A stretch of DNA of 64,000 nucleotides from Enhydrobacter aerosaccus (GTDB lineage Bacteria > Pseudomonadota > Alphaproteobacteria > Reyranellales > Reyranellaceae). The DNA is taken from the NCBI GenBank assembly GCA_903832005.1, contig CAIKZO010000004.1, positions 1-64,000 on the forward strand. The letters run 5' to 3'. Every line of letters starts with the position of its first letter. Position 1 is the stretch's first letter. This document shows, one piece after another, positions 51,934 through 62,256 of this stretch. Under the pieces are notes generated by a model. The model was not told the DNA's origin. It worked only from the letters and a program-made list of their open reading frames with translations, and ran no database searches. The translations under genes were made by a program, and so were the position numbers.

Positions 51934-53619
51934 ATGGCTCTCCTCGAACTGAAAGGTGTCGGCAAGAGCTACGGCGACGTCCCCGTGCTGAACGACGTCA
52001 ACCTCTCGGTCGAGGAAGGCGAGTTCGTCGCCATCGTGGGCTTCTCGGGTTCGGGCAAGACGACGCTGATCTCCCTGATGGCAGGCCTGCTGGCGCCCGA
52101 CGCGGGCGAGATCACGATCCGCGGCAAGAAGATCGACGGCGCAGGACCCGACCGGGGCGTCGTGTTCCAGTCCTATTCTCTGATGCCGTGGCTGACCGTG
52201 ACGGCCAACATCGCGCTCGCCGTCGATGCGGTATTCAAGACCGCCTCGCGCGCCGATCGTGCCGCGCGGGTGAAGCGCTATATCGACATGGTGGGATTGA
52301 GCCATGCCGCCGAGCGCCGGCCGTCGGAGCTTTCCGGCGGCATGCGCCAGCGCGTCGCGGTGGCGCGCGCACTCGCCACCAACCCCGACATCCTGCTGCT
52401 CGACGAGCCGCTGTCCGCGCTCGATGCGCTGACCCGCGCCAAGCTGCAGGACGAGTTCGACGGCATACGTGACCAGGAAGGCAAGACGATCGTCCTGATC
52501 ACCAACGACGTCGACGAGGCCATCCTGCTGGCCGACCGGATCATTCCGCTGAAGCCCGGTCCGAAGGCGACGCTCGGCCCTTCTTTCAAGGTGAAGATCC
52601 CGCGGCCGCGCCAGCGTCTGGCGCTCAACGACGATCCGACTTTCAAGGGGCTGCGCGCGGAAATCACCAAGTACCTTATGGATCTCGGCGTTTCGCAGCA
52701 AGCCGCGAGCGAAGAGCGCCACCTGCCGGACGTGCAGTCGGTGACCCAGCTCGAGCCGCCGCCCGAGGCGGTGCGCAAGGCCGGCCGCTCGGCGATCCTC
52801 GAGCGCTATGTCGAATTCTTCGACGTGAAGAAGGTCTACCCGACGCCCAAGGGGCCGCTCACCGTCGTGGAGAAGTTCCAGCTCCTGATGAGGAAGGGCG
52901 AGTTCGTGTCGCTGATCGGCCATTCCGGCTGCGGCAAATCCACCGTGCTGTCGATGACCGCAGGCCTCACCGAGATCTCGGGCGGCGGCATCGTGCTCAA
53001 TGCGCGCGAGATCGACGGCGCCGGCCCCGACCGCGCCGTGGTATTCCAGGCGCCCTCGCTGATGCCGTGGCTGACGGCGCGCGAGAACGTGGCGTTGGGC
53101 GTCGACAAGGTCTACCCGCATGCCACGCCCGCCGAGCGGCGCGAGATCGTCGAATACTATCTGGCGCGGGTCGGCCTCGCCGACTCCATGCACAAGATGG
53201 CGAGGGACCTGTCCAACGGCATGAAGCAGCGGGTTGGCATCGCGCGGGCCTTTGCGCTCTCGCCGCGGCTGCTCCTGCTCGACGAGCCGTTCGGCATGCT
53301 CGACAGCCTGACGCGCTGGGAACTTCAGGAAGTTCTCATGGATGTGTGGAAGCGCACGCAGGTCACGGCGATCTGCGTCACCCATGATGTCGACGAGGCG
53401 ATCCTCCTGGCCGACCGCATCGTGATGATGACCAACGGTCCTAACGCGACGATCGGCAAGATCCTCGACGTGCACCTGCCACGGCCGCGCAGCCGCAAGG
53501 CATTGCTCGAGCACCCGGACTATTATCGCTACCGACAGGAGGTGCTGGGCTTCCTCGAAGAGTACGAGCATGGCGCCAAGCCTGCTGCTAATCGAACGGT
53601 GGCAAAGGCCGCAGCATGA
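51934..53619 (+). CDS. nrtC: Nitrate ABC transporter ATPase with two fused ATPase domains
   Basis: A 561-residue protein with two ABC domains. The first has Walker [10 protein letters not shown] near residue 36, [15 protein letters not shown] and [11 protein letters not shown]. The second has GHSGCGKST near 329, [15 protein letters not shown] and [11 protein letters not shown]. The switch position is His484 in the second half (VTHDVDEA) but Asn191 in the first (ITNDVDEA), implying unequal catalytic sites. A short linker (residues 225-300) joins them. Cyanobacteria use separate NrtC and NrtD; the fusion replaces both. Stop overlaps the nirA start. Confidence 0.9.
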   Translation: MALLELKGVGKSYGDVPVLNDVNLSVEEGEFVAIVGFSGSGKTTLISLMAGLLAPDAGEITIRGKKIDGAGPDRGVVFQSYSLMPWLTVTANIALAVDAVFKTASRADRAARVKRYIDMVGLSHAAERRPSELSGGMRQRVAVARALATNPDILLLDEPLSALDALTRAKLQDEFDGIRDQEGKTIVLITNDVDEAILLADRIIPLKPGPKATLGPSFKVKIPRPRQRLALNDDPTFKGLRAEITKYLMDLGVSQQAASEERHLPDVQSVTQLEPPPEAVRKAGRSAILERYVEFFDVKKVYPTPKGPLTVVEKFQLLMRKGEFVSLIGHSGCGKSTVLSMTAGLTEISGGGIVLNAREIDGAGPDRAVVFQAPSLMPWLTARENVALGVDKVYPHATPAERREIVEYYLARVGLADSMHKMARDLSNGMKQRVGIARAFALSPRLLLLDEPFGMLDSLTRWELQEVLMDVWKRTQVTAICVTHDVDEAILLADRIVMMTNGPNATIGKILDVHLPRPRSRKALLEHPDYYRYRQEVLGFLEEYEHGAKPAANRTVAKAAA

Positions 53620-55397
53620 GCGAGTTCGACGGCGAGCAGAAGCAGTGGCTGCAGGGCTTCGTGAGCGGCATCGAGGCGCGCAAGGCCGCCGACAAGCTCG
53701 CGACCCGCAGCGCCGGCGCCGCGGCCTCGCCGACGGTCGGGCCCGATGCGCTGCAGTACGCGGCCCAGGACCGCACGATCGCGTCAGGCGGCAAGCTGGT
53801 GGCGGAAGAGACGGCCAAGCGCGCGAAGCATCCGCTCGATCGCTGGGATGAGGTCGTCGCACGGTCGGAAGCCGGACAGTTCCCCAAAGGCGTCGATGTC
53901 TTCCTGACCAAGTACCAGGGCCTCTTCTATGTCGCGCCGGCGCAGGACTCCTTCATGGTCCGGCTGCGCATCCCGAACGGCATCCTGAATGCCTGGCAAT
54001 TCCGCGGACTGGCGGAGGCGGCCGAAGCCTTCGGTGGCGGCTATGCCGACGTGACGACGCGCGCCAACCTTCAGATCCGTGAGATTGGTGCCGCCAACGC
54101 GATCAACCTGCTGGCGGCAATTCAGGAGGTAGGCCTGACCTCGCGTGGTTCGGGCGCCGACAATATCCGCAACATCACCGGCGGCGCGACAGCGGGCGTC
54201 GATCCGCAGGAACTTTACGATACGCGCCCGCTCTGCCGCGACATGCAGCTCTACATCCTCAATCACCGAGAGATGTACGGCCTGCCACGCAAGTTCAATA
54301 TCGCCTTCGACGGTGGCGGCAAGGTGCCGACCTTGGAGGACACCAACGACATCGGCTTTGTCGCCGCGAACGTGACCGGCGGTGAAGGCGTTGAACTTGG
54401 CATCTACTTCCATCTGCAACTGGGTGGCATCACCGGCCATCTCGACTTTGCCTTCGAGACCGGCGTGCTGTTGAAGCCGGAAGAGTGCGTGGGGGCCGCG
54501 GGCGCGGTCCTGCGCGTCTTCATCGCCCATGGTGATCGCACCAACCGCCTCAAGGCGCGAATGAAGTACGTGATCGACCGCCTCGGTCGCGATGCTTTCC
54601 TGGCCGAAGTGGAGAAGGAATACGGTCAGCCGTTGCGTAGGATCGGCAAGGCCACCATCGCGCCACGTCCGTGGGCCGACAAGCACGGCCATGTCGGTGT
54701 CCATGCGCAAAAGCAGGCGGGCTTCAACTATCTCGGCGTCGTGCTGCCGGTGGGTCGCATTACCTCCGAGCAGATGCGTGGCATCGCGGAGATCGCGCAG
54801 CGCTTCGGCAGCGGCACGATCCGGCTCACCGTGTGGCAGAACTTCCTGATCTCCGATGTGGCCGATAAGGATGTCGGCGTCTGCATCAGCGCCATCCAGG
54901 CGCTGGGCCTCGGGGTCGAGGCGAGCGCGATCCGGCGTGGATTGGTTGCTTGCACCGGAAACGCCGGCTGCAAGTTCGCGGCCTCCAACACCAAAGGCCA
55001 CGCGCTGAAACTCGCCGACTATCTCGAGGCGAGGGTGCCGGTCGACCTGCCGGTGAACATCCACCTCACCGGCTGTCATCATTCGTGCGCGCAGCACTAT
55101 GTCGGCGACATCGGCCTGCTGGCCGCCAAGGTCGATCGCGGCGAGGAGAGCCTCGAAGGCTATCACGTCTACATCGGTGGAGGTGCCGCCTCGACCGCCG
55201 AGCAGGCGATGGCGCGCGAATACCAGCGCAACGTCGTGTTCGACGAATTGCCGGCACTGATCGAGAAGTTGCTGGCGGCGTGGCTCGCCCATCGCGCCTC
55301 GGAAGCCGAGAGCTTCTTCGAATTCTGCAAACGCCACGAAATCGCGGCGCTGCAGGATCTTGCCGGCCACACGCCGTTGCGCGCGGTAGCGGCATGA
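53616..55397 (+). CDS. nirA: Siroheme nitrite reductase NirA family
   Basis: A 593-residue siroheme/[4Fe-4S] reductase that converts nitrite to ammonium in six electron steps. Cluster ligands are C446 and C452 (CTGNAGC) and C487 and C491 (GCHHSC). The two parallel halves show [13 protein letters not shown] and [16 protein letters not shown]. The N-terminal 85 residues or so are an extension of helices. Assigned to nitrite rather than sulfite by context: nrt genes upstream and nasA and cysG downstream. Overlaps both neighbours by four bases. Confidence 0.88.
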   Translation: MSEFDGEQKQWLQGFVSGIEARKAADKLATRSAGAAASPTVGPDALQYAAQDRTIASGGKLVAEETAKRAKHPLDRWDEVVARSEAGQFPKGVDVFLTKYQGLFYVAPAQDSFMVRLRIPNGILNAWQFRGLAEAAEAFGGGYADVTTRANLQIREIGAANAINLLAAIQEVGLTSRGSGADNIRNITGGATAGVDPQELYDTRPLCRDMQLYILNHREMYGLPRKFNIAFDGGGKVPTLEDTNDIGFVAANVTGGEGVELGIYFHLQLGGITGHLDFAFETGVLLKPEECVGAAGAVLRVFIAHGDRTNRLKARMKYVIDRLGRDAFLAEVEKEYGQPLRRIGKATIAPRPWADKHGHVGVHAQKQAGFNYLGVVLPVGRITSEQMRGIAEIAQRFGSGTIRLTVWQNFLISDVADKDVGVCISAIQALGLGVEASAIRRGLVACTGNAGCKFAASNTKGHALKLADYLEARVPVDLPVNIHLTGCHHSCAQHYVGDIGLLAAKVDRGEESLEGYHVYIGGGAASTAEQAMAREYQRNVVFDELPALIEKLLAAWLAHRASEAESFFEFCKRHEIAALQDLAGHTPLRAVAA

Positions 55398-56971
55398 ATG
55401 CGATGACGCCGATTCCGTCCCTGATCCCGGAGAACGCACCGTTCTCGCAGGAGCAGCGCGCGTGGCTGAACGGCTTTTTTGCCGCCTATCTCGGCGTCAA
55501 CGGCGAGACGTCTGAAGAACCTGCGGCGGCGGCCGGCGATGACGATCCCAACGAGGAGATGCCGTGGCACGACGCCTCGCTCGCGATGCCCGAGCGGATG
55601 GACCTCGCCAAGGACGCCAAGCCCAAGCGCCAGCTGATGGCGGCGATGGCCCAGCTCGATTGTGGCCAGTGCGGCTATCTCTGTCAGACCTACGCCGAGG
55701 CCGTGTGGTCGGGCGGCGAGGCCGACATGGGTCGCTGCGTGCCGGGCGGCAAGGAGACCCAGCGCAAGCTCAAGGAACTGATGGTTGCCCTCGAGCCACA
55801 GCGCGACGGTGCCGCGATCGGCGCGCCCGCGTTGAAGCCCGAAGGCGCGATCGGCACGCGCGACCGGCCGGCGCTGGCGACCCTGATCGACGCCCATCCG
55901 CTCAGCCGCGGCGGCTCGGGAAAGGACGTGCGCCACGTCGTATTCGATCTCTCGACCACCGATCTCACCTACGAGGCGGGCGACAGTCTCGGCGTCTACG
56001 CGCGCAAGAACCCGGAGTTGGTGCAAGCTGTGCTCGATCGTCTGGGCGCCAGCGGCGAGGAGATGGTGGCGTTCGACGGCGATGCGCTGCCGTTGCGCCA
56101 GGTGCTGCTGAGCAAGGTCGATATCGCGCGGCCGAGCGACGAGGCGATGGAGTTCCTGGCAACTCGCGCTTTCAACGAAGAGGATGTGAAGGCGCTCCTC
56201 GCTCTGTCGCGCGGCGAAGGCCGGGCTGATCTCGCCGAAGCCGATCTGCTCGATCTGCTCATGGCTTTCCCGTCGGTGATGCCGTCGCTGCCCGGCCTGC
56301 TGAAAGCGCTCGACCGGTTACAGCCGCGTCTCTACTCGATCGCGTCGTCGCCCAAGGCGCATCCGCGCGAGGTTCATCTCACCGTCTCGGCGGTGCGCTG
56401 GGACGCCAACGATCGCACCCGCACCGGTGTCGGCTCCTGCTATCTCGCCGACCATGCCAAGCCCGGCGATGTGATTCCGGTCTTCGTGCAGAAGAGCCAC
56501 GGCTTCCATCCGCCGGTCGACGACAGCGCGCCGGCGATCATGATCGGGCCCGGCACCGGCATCGCGCCGTTCCGCGCTTTCCTCGAGGAGCGCGAGGCAC
56601 GCGGCGCGAAGGGACAGAACTGGTTGTTCTTCGGCGACCAGAAGCGCAGCAACGATTTCCTGTACGAGGACCAGATCGTCGACTGGCAGCGCCGCGGCGT
56701 GCTGGCGCGGCTCGACCTCGCCTTCTCACGTGATCAGACGGACAAGGTCTACGTCCAGCACCGCATGCGCGAGAACGCGGCCGAGCTGTGGGCGTGGATG
56801 GAGCAGGGCGGTCATTTCTATGTCTGCGGCGACGCCAAGCGCATGGCCAAGGATGTCGAGGACACGCTGCTGCAGATCGCCGTCGACCACGGCCAGAAGA
56901 GCTCGAGCGAGGCCAAGGCATGGCTGGACGATCTCGCCAAGGCCGGCCGCTACCAGCGCGACGTCTACTGA
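55394..56971 (+). CDS. CysJ-like FAD/NADPH flavoprotein with N-terminal Fe-S domain
   Basis: A 525-residue electron-transfer protein. Residues 80-125 carry C90, C93, C97 and C115 (CGQCGYLC..RCVPGG), an RnfB-like Fe4S4 motif. Residues 160-355 are a CysJ-type FAD domain (PRLYSIASSPKAHP, GVGSCYLAD). Residues 370-525 are an NADPH domain (MIGPGTGIAPFRAF, FYVCGDAKRMAKDVE, ending YQRDVY). The FMN flavodoxin domain of CysJ is absent. Its place between nirA and nasA indicates it passes NADPH electrons to one or both reductases. Confidence 0.85.
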   Translation: MNAMTPIPSLIPENAPFSQEQRAWLNGFFAAYLGVNGETSEEPAAAAGDDDPNEEMPWHDASLAMPERMDLAKDAKPKRQLMAAMAQLDCGQCGYLCQTYAEAVWSGGEADMGRCVPGGKETQRKLKELMVALEPQRDGAAIGAPALKPEGAIGTRDRPALATLIDAHPLSRGGSGKDVRHVVFDLSTTDLTYEAGDSLGVYARKNPELVQAVLDRLGASGEEMVAFDGDALPLRQVLLSKVDIARPSDEAMEFLATRAFNEEDVKALLALSRGEGRADLAEADLLDLLMAFPSVMPSLPGLLKALDRLQPRLYSIASSPKAHPREVHLTVSAVRWDANDRTRTGVGSCYLADHAKPGDVIPVFVQKSHGFHPPVDDSAPAIMIGPGTGIAPFRAFLEEREARGAKGQNWLFFGDQKRSNDFLYEDQIVDWQRRGVLARLDLAFSRDQTDKVYVQHRMRENAAELWAWMEQGGHFYVCGDAKRMAKDVEDTLLQIAVDHGQKSSSEAKAWLDDLAKAGRYQRDVY

Positions 56972-59556
56972 TGGTCCACACGACCTGCCCCTATTGCGGC
57001 GTTGGGTGTGGGATCGTGGCGGGACCCGATGGGCGCGGCGGCGCGTCGATCGAGGGAGACAAGGAGCATCCCGCCAATCGCGGCCGCCTCTGCTCCAAGG
57101 GCGCGGCGCTGGGCGAAACCTTGTCGCTCGAGGATCGTCTTCTTTATCCGGAGATCGACGGCCGGCGCGTTTCCTGGGACACGGCGCTCGACAAAGTAGC
57201 GTCGGGCTTGCGCGAGATCATCGCCAAACATGGTCCCGATGCGGTGGCCTTCTATGTCTCGGGCCAGCTTCTGACCGAGGATTATTACGCCGCCAACAAG
57301 CTGATCAAAGGCTTCCTCGGCACCGCGAACATCGACACCAATTCGCGGCTCTGCATGGCTTCGTCGGTCGCGGGCCACAAGCGCGCCTTCGGCAGCGACA
57401 CGGTGCCCGGCCGCTACGAGGATTTCGAGCAGGCCGACCTCGTCGTGCTGGTCGGCAGCAACCTCGCCTGGTGTCACCCGGTGTTGTTCCAGCGCCTCGA
57501 AGCGGCCAAGCGCGAGCGGCCGCAGATGAAAGTCGTGGTGATCGACCCGCGCCGCACCGAGACTTGCGACATCGCCGATCTCCATCTGGCGCTGGCGCCG
57601 GGCAGCGACGTGGCGCTGTTCAACGCACTGCTGGTTGAGTTGAAGCGCCGCGGTGTCGTGGCGAGCGACTTCGTCGAAGGACATACCAATGGCCTCGATG
57701 CTGCGTTGGCCGCGGCAATAGGCAATGTCGACGTGTGCGATCTGCCGCTCGGCGACGTCGCGATCTTCTTCGACTGGTTCTGCACGACGGAGAAGACGGT
57801 CACGCTCTATTCGCAGGGCGTCAACCAGTCGAGCGCGGGCACCGACAAGGTGAATGCGATCCTGAATTGCCATCTGCTGACGGGCCGCATCGGCCGGCTG
57901 GGCACGGGCCCGTTCTCGATCACGGGTCAGCCCAATGCGATGGGCGGCCGTGAAGTGGGAGCACTCTCGAACACGCTCGCCGCACACATGGATTTCGCCC
58001 TCGCCGATGTGGAGCGGGTCGGCCGCTTCTGGAAAAGCCCACGCATGGCGAGCAAGCCTGGCCTGAAGGCGGTCGATCTGTTCGAGGCGGTAGGCCGCGG
58101 CGAGATCAAGGCGATCTGGATCATGGCGACCAATCCGGTGGCGAGCTTGCCCAACGCCGATGCGGTGCGCGCGGCCTTGCAGTCGTGCGAGCTCTCCATC
58201 GTCTCCGAGGCGATTCGGGCCAGCGACACGGTCGATGCCTGTCGTGTGCGTCTGCCGGCGCTGGCGTGGGCGGAGAAGGACGGCACGGTCACCAGTTCCG
58301 AACGCAGCATCTCGCGCCAGCGGCCGTTCCTGCCACCGCCCGGCGAGGCGCGGCAGGATTGGTGGATCCTGTCCCAGGTCGCGCGACGCCTCGGCCACAG
58401 CGCGGCTTTCGGCTGGAACGGTGTCGCCGATATTTTCCGCGAGCATGCGGCGTTGTCGGCGTTCGAGAACAACGGTGTGCGCGACTTCGATATTGGTGAA
58501 CAGGCTGTCATCGATGACGACGCCTATGAGGCGCTGCAGCCGTTCACCTGGGGCAAGTCGCGTTTCTTTTCCGACGGCGCCTTCTATCATCCCGATCGAC
58601 GCGCGCGCTTCGTGGCGACGCCGGCACGTGCGCCGTTGAACGCACCGGACACCGAACGGCCGCTGCGCCTCAACACCGGCCGCATGCGCGACCAGTGGCA
58701 CACGATGACGCGCACCGGGAAGTCGGTGCGCCTTGCGGGTCATCGGGCTGAGCCCACAGTCGAGATGAATCCCGGCGACGCCGCGACGCGTGGATTACAG
58801 AACGGCGACATTGCCGAAGTCGCGAGCAGTTGGGGCCGTGCGGCGCTCAGGGTGCAGCTCTCCGATGCGATGCGGCCGGGTGAAATCTTCGTGCCGATGC
58901 ATTGGACGGCGCAGGTATCGCGTGCGGGACGCATCAATGGCGCCGTGAATCCGGCGGTCGATCCGGTGTCGGGACAGCCTGAACTCAAGCACACGCCGGT
59001 CGACACTATGCGCATCGATGTGCAGTGGCATGGCACGATTCTCGCTCGCCGCCCGATCATGTTGCCGGACATCGCTTACTGGACGCGGATCAAGGGCAGT
59101 GGCTTCGACGCCTATCTGCTGGCGGGAGAAGAGCCGCTTGCTGCAGCGCGTCAGAAACTGTCGGCGGCGATTCGTGCCACGAACCCCGGTCCGTGGCTCG
59201 ATGGCGAAGCTGGCGTGGGCACCGTGATCGGCGATGGCGTGCTCGAGGCCGCGATGATCCTGGGCGAGACGCGCGACGAGACGGCGCGCGATCGACTGAC
59301 GCCGTTCATGGCGATGGGCCGCCTGACGGTCGAGCAACGCAATGTGCTTCTGCATGGCGGTGATGCGGCCGATCGCGGCGGCGAAATCTGCGCCTGCTTC
59401 GGTGTATCGACGGCGTCCGTCACGGCAGCGATCGCAGGCGGCGCCACCTCGCTCGACGGGGTGGGCGCGGCCACGAAGGCCGGCGCCAATTGCGGCTCAT
59501 GCCGGCCCGAGATTCGCGCCCTGCTGCGTGCAGCCCGCACAAGGCAGGCCGCGTGA
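56971..59556 (+). CDS. nasA: Assimilatory nitrate reductase NasA
   Basis: An 861-residue cytoplasmic molybdopterin (bis-MGD) enzyme. The N-terminal [4Fe-4S] motif CPYCGVGCG (residues 6-14) ends with CSKG near 43. Then come TNSRLCMASSVAGHKRAFGSD, the MGD-binding GTGPFSITGQPNAMGGREVG (read in parts) and a dinucleotide-binding C-terminal domain. Residues 800-855 form a BFD-like [2Fe-2S] domain (CACFGVST..NCGSC). It reduces nitrate to nitrite. ATG overlaps the upstream stop (TGATG). It has no NasB/NasC-type partner here; the flavoprotein upstream is the likely donor. Confidence 0.93.
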   Translation: MVHTTCPYCGVGCGIVAGPDGRGGASIEGDKEHPANRGRLCSKGAALGETLSLEDRLLYPEIDGRRVSWDTALDKVASGLREIIAKHGPDAVAFYVSGQLLTEDYYAANKLIKGFLGTANIDTNSRLCMASSVAGHKRAFGSDTVPGRYEDFEQADLVVLVGSNLAWCHPVLFQRLEAAKRERPQMKVVVIDPRRTETCDIADLHLALAPGSDVALFNALLVELKRRGVVASDFVEGHTNGLDAALAAAIGNVDVCDLPLGDVAIFFDWFCTTEKTVTLYSQGVNQSSAGTDKVNAILNCHLLTGRIGRLGTGPFSITGQPNAMGGREVGALSNTLAAHMDFALADVERVGRFWKSPRMASKPGLKAVDLFEAVGRGEIKAIWIMATNPVASLPNADAVRAALQSCELSIVSEAIRASDTVDACRVRLPALAWAEKDGTVTSSERSISRQRPFLPPPGEARQDWWILSQVARRLGHSAAFGWNGVADIFREHAALSAFENNGVRDFDIGEQAVIDDDAYEALQPFTWGKSRFFSDGAFYHPDRRARFVATPARAPLNAPDTERPLRLNTGRMRDQWHTMTRTGKSVRLAGHRAEPTVEMNPGDAATRGLQNGDIAEVASSWGRAALRVQLSDAMRPGEIFVPMHWTAQVSRAGRINGAVNPAVDPVSGQPELKHTPVDTMRIDVQWHGTILARRPIMLPDIAYWTRIKGSGFDAYLLAGEEPLAAARQKLSAAIRATNPGPWLDGEAGVGTVIGDGVLEAAMILGETRDETARDRLTPFMAMGRLTVEQRNVLLHGGDAADRGGEICACFGVSTASVTAAIAGGATSLDGVGAATKAGANCGSCRPEIRALLRAARTRQAA

Positions 59557-60965
59557 TGCAGCACTTCCCGCTGTTCTTGTCACTGAGAGATCGCCGTGCG
59601 CTGGTCGTGGGCGGTGGCGAGTCGGCAGCGCGCAAGATCGAGCTGCTGCTGCAGGCCGGCGCGCAGGTCGCGCTGATCGCCGACACGGTGATCGGCGAGA
59701 TCGCACAGTTGATCGCCGACGGCCGCGTCGCTTGGGCCGGTCACAGTTTCGACAGCGGCGATCTCGACGGCATCTCTCTCGTGATCGTGGCGACCGACGA
59801 TGGCGCTCTGCAGGCCCGCGTCTCGCACGCCGCGCAAAGTCGTTGCCTGCCGGTGAACGTCGTCGACCGGCCGAAGCTCTCGAGCTTCATCATGCCGGCG
59901 ATCGTCGATCGCGGGCCGATCACGGTCGCCATCTCGACCGGCGGCACCGCGCCCGCGCTGGCGCGCAAGCTTCGCGCGGAGATCGAGCGCGCGTTGCCGG
60001 CCACCATCGGCCGCCTGGCGCGCTTCGCCGAGATCTTCCGTGACCAGGTGCGCCGTACGCTCCGCGAGCCGCGCGCGCGGCGGCGCTTCTGGGATCGCGT
60101 GTTTGCCGGGCGCATCGGCGAGCTGGCGCTGGCGGGCGACGAGATCGGCGCGCGGCGCGAACTCATTCGCCTGCTCGACGGCGCGCGCAGTCCGGCGCAG
60201 CCGCAAGCCGGCATCGTGCATCTGGTGGGCGCCGGGCCGGGCGATGCCGATCTCCTGACCTTGAAGGCGCATCGCCTGCTGCAGCGCGCCGATGTCGTGG
60301 TCTACGACCGGCTGGTCTCGGCTGAGGTGCTGGCGATGGCGCGGCGCGACGCCGAGCGGATCTATGTCGGCAAGCGCCGGGCGCACCACTGCGTGCCGCA
60401 GGAAGAGATCAACGACCGGCTGGTGGCGCTGGCCCGTGCCGGCAAGAGCGTGGTGCGCCTGAAAGGCGGCGATCCCTTCGTGTTCGGACGCGGCGGCGAG
60501 GAGGTCGAGGCGCTGGTCGCGGCCGGCATCGCCGTCGAGGTGGTGCCGGGCATCACCGCGGCGCTGGGATGTGCGGCGGCAGCGGGCGTGCCGCTCACCC
60601 ATCGCGACCATGCCCAAGCCTGCGTCTTCGTTACGGGTCACCTGAAGGACGGCAGCCTCGACCTCGACTGGCCGATGCTGGCCCGGCCGCGACAAACGGT
60701 CGTCATTTATATGGGCGCCGGCAGCCTGCCGCTGATTGCCCGGAAATTGGTCCAGCACGGCCTGCCGGCCACCACTCCAGTGGCCCTGATCGAGAACGGC
60801 ACGACCGACCGGGAACGTCGTGTGGTGGGCACTCTGGCCACCATCGAGCGGCAGGCGGCGGAGGCCGATCTGACGGGTCCGACGCTTTGCATGGTTGGTG
60901 AAGTGGTGGGAATTGCCCTCGAAAAGCCGCGGGAATTTCGCTTTGAGTCCCGGATTGGCCTCTGA
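59556..60965 (+). CDS. cysG: Siroheme synthase CysG (trifunctional)
   Basis: A 469-residue fusion. Residues 1-205 are the precorrin-2 dehydrogenase/ferrochelatase part (ALVVGGGESAARKIELLL, SLVIVATDD). Residues 220-455 are the uroporphyrinogen III methyltransferase part (HLVGAGPGDADLLTLKA, LKGGDPFVFGRGGEE, TGHLKDG, AALIENGT-like VALIENGTT). It makes siroheme for NirA and ends the operon. ATG overlaps the nasA stop by one base. Confidence 0.93.
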   Translation: MQHFPLFLSLRDRRALVVGGGESAARKIELLLQAGAQVALIADTVIGEIAQLIADGRVAWAGHSFDSGDLDGISLVIVATDDGALQARVSHAAQSRCLPVNVVDRPKLSSFIMPAIVDRGPITVAISTGGTAPALARKLRAEIERALPATIGRLARFAEIFRDQVRRTLREPRARRRFWDRVFAGRIGELALAGDEIGARRELIRLLDGARSPAQPQAGIVHLVGAGPGDADLLTLKAHRLLQRADVVVYDRLVSAEVLAMARRDAERIYVGKRRAHHCVPQEEINDRLVALARAGKSVVRLKGGDPFVFGRGGEEVEALVAAGIAVEVVPGITAALGCAAAAGVPLTHRDHAQACVFVTGHLKDGSLDLDWPMLARPRQTVVIYMGAGSLPLIARKLVQHGLPATTPVALIENGTTDRERRVVGTLATIERQAAEADLTGPTLCMVGEVVGIALEKPREFRFESRIGL

Positions 60966-61008
60966 TAGAACCCAATGTGATAAAAATGCAACAGGGTTTG
61001 GGGCTGTA

Positions 61009-61743
61009 ATGCGGTGTGCAGTATTGGGTTTAGCGGCTGTGCTGGCGTTTGCCGGCACGAGCTACGGCCAGACGACGTCGACCGGTGCCGCCCAGGCGGA
61101 CATCGTGACCCCGCCGAAGAAGGTGGTCCCTCCAGCCAAGCCTCCCATCCATAAGGTGGCCGCCGTCCAGGTGGTTCATCCGCCGGCCACCAAGGCCGCC
61201 GCTGTCCAGCAGCACACCACCCCGCAGTCCCTGCGCGGCTCGCGCTACGGCGGCTTCGCCCCCTCGATCCCGGCCCCGCCGCCGGAGCTGGACACGACCA
61301 GCCCGCGCAGCTTGTCGCTGGTCAATGTGAACACCAAGGAAGAGCTGACCGTCACCTACTGGTCGGACGGCACCTATCGCCGCGAGGCGCTGAACCAGCT
61401 CAACCACTTCCTGCGCGATTCCCAGAACGGCCAGGAAACCGAGATGGATCCGCTGCTGTTCGACGTGCTCTGGAACACGATGAACGTCACCGGCTATCAC
61501 GGCACGGTCGAGGTCCTGTCGGCCTATCGCTCGCCGCAGACCAATGCCTGGCTGGCCTCCGTCAGCCGCGGCGTGGCGCGCGACAGCCAGCACATGAACG
61601 GCAACGCCATGGACATCCGCTTCCCCGGCGTGCCGGTGTTCAAGATCCGCCAGTCCGCGCGCTCGCTGCAGATGGGCGGCGTCGGCTTCTATCCGCGCTC
61701 CGGCTTCGTCCACCTCGACACCGGCCCTATTCGTTACTGGTAG
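61009..61743 (+). CDS. DUF882 (M15/YcbK-like) cell-wall peptidase-type protein
   Basis: A 244-residue exported protein. The Sec leader CAVLGLAAVLAFAGTSYG is cleaved near residue 19, a Pro/Ala/Lys-rich linker (residues 30-95) follows, then a DUF882/peptidase M15-like domain. Zinc-ligand blocks are VLSAYRSPQTNAWL, SQHMNGNAMDIRFPG and a final GFVHLDTGPIRYW. Such proteins are thought to act on periplasmic peptidoglycan peptides. The start is the ATG after GGGGCTGTA. It is probably an independent gene 43 bases after cysG. Confidence 0.85.
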   Translation: MRCAVLGLAAVLAFAGTSYGQTTSTGAAQADIVTPPKKVVPPAKPPIHKVAAVQVVHPPATKAAAVQQHTTPQSLRGSRYGGFAPSIPAPPPELDTTSPRSLSLVNVNTKEELTVTYWSDGTYRREALNQLNHFLRDSQNGQETEMDPLLFDVLWNTMNVTGYHGTVEVLSAYRSPQTNAWLASVSRGVARDSQHMNGNAMDIRFPGVPVFKIRQSARSLQMGGVGFYPRSGFVHLDTGPIRYW

Positions 61744-61758
61744 GCCGCTACTGGTAAC

Positions 61759-62256
61759 ATGACGATTATCGATGTCGTCGAAGGGGACATCACCCGGCTC
61801 GACGTCGATGCGATCGTGAACGCCGCCAACGAGAGTCTGTTGGGCGGCGGCGGTGTCGACGGCGCGATCCATCGCGCCGCTGGACCCGAGCTTCTCGCCG
61901 AATGCCGCACGTTGCACGGCTGCCCCACGGGCAAGGCGAAGATCACCAAAGGCTACCGGCTGAAAGCACGCTACGTGATTCATACGGTCGGTCCCGTATG
62001 GCACGGCGGCAAGTCCGGCGAGCCTGACTTACTGGCGAACTGCTACCGCAACAGTCTCACCGTCGCACAGTCTCATCGTCTCATGAGTGTCGCCTTCCCG
62101 GCGATCTCGACCGGCGTCTACGGCTATCCCAAGGAGCCCGCGGCGGAGATCGCCGTGCGCGAGGTGAAGGCGCATACCGGCGCGCTTGAGCGTGTGATCT
62201 TCTGCTGCTTCGACAAAGCGACGGCTGATCTTTATCGAGCGCTCATCTCGCCTTAG
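61759..62256 (+). CDS. Macro-domain O-acetyl-ADP-ribose deacetylase
   Basis: A 165-residue stand-alone macro domain: [34 protein letters not shown] (read in parts) binds ADP-ribose, followed by [20 protein letters not shown] and [15 protein letters not shown]. The family removes acetyl or ADP-ribosyl groups, including from proteins. Its last 14 bases overlap the plsY stop on the other strand. No ADP-ribosyltransferase is adjacent. Confidence 0.92.
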   Translation: MTIIDVVEGDITRLDVDAIVNAANESLLGGGGVDGAIHRAAGPELLAECRTLHGCPTGKAKITKGYRLKARYVIHTVGPVWHGGKSGEPDLLANCYRNSLTVAQSHRLMSVAFPAISTGVYGYPKEPAAEIAVREVKAHTGALERVIFCCFDKATADLYRALISP

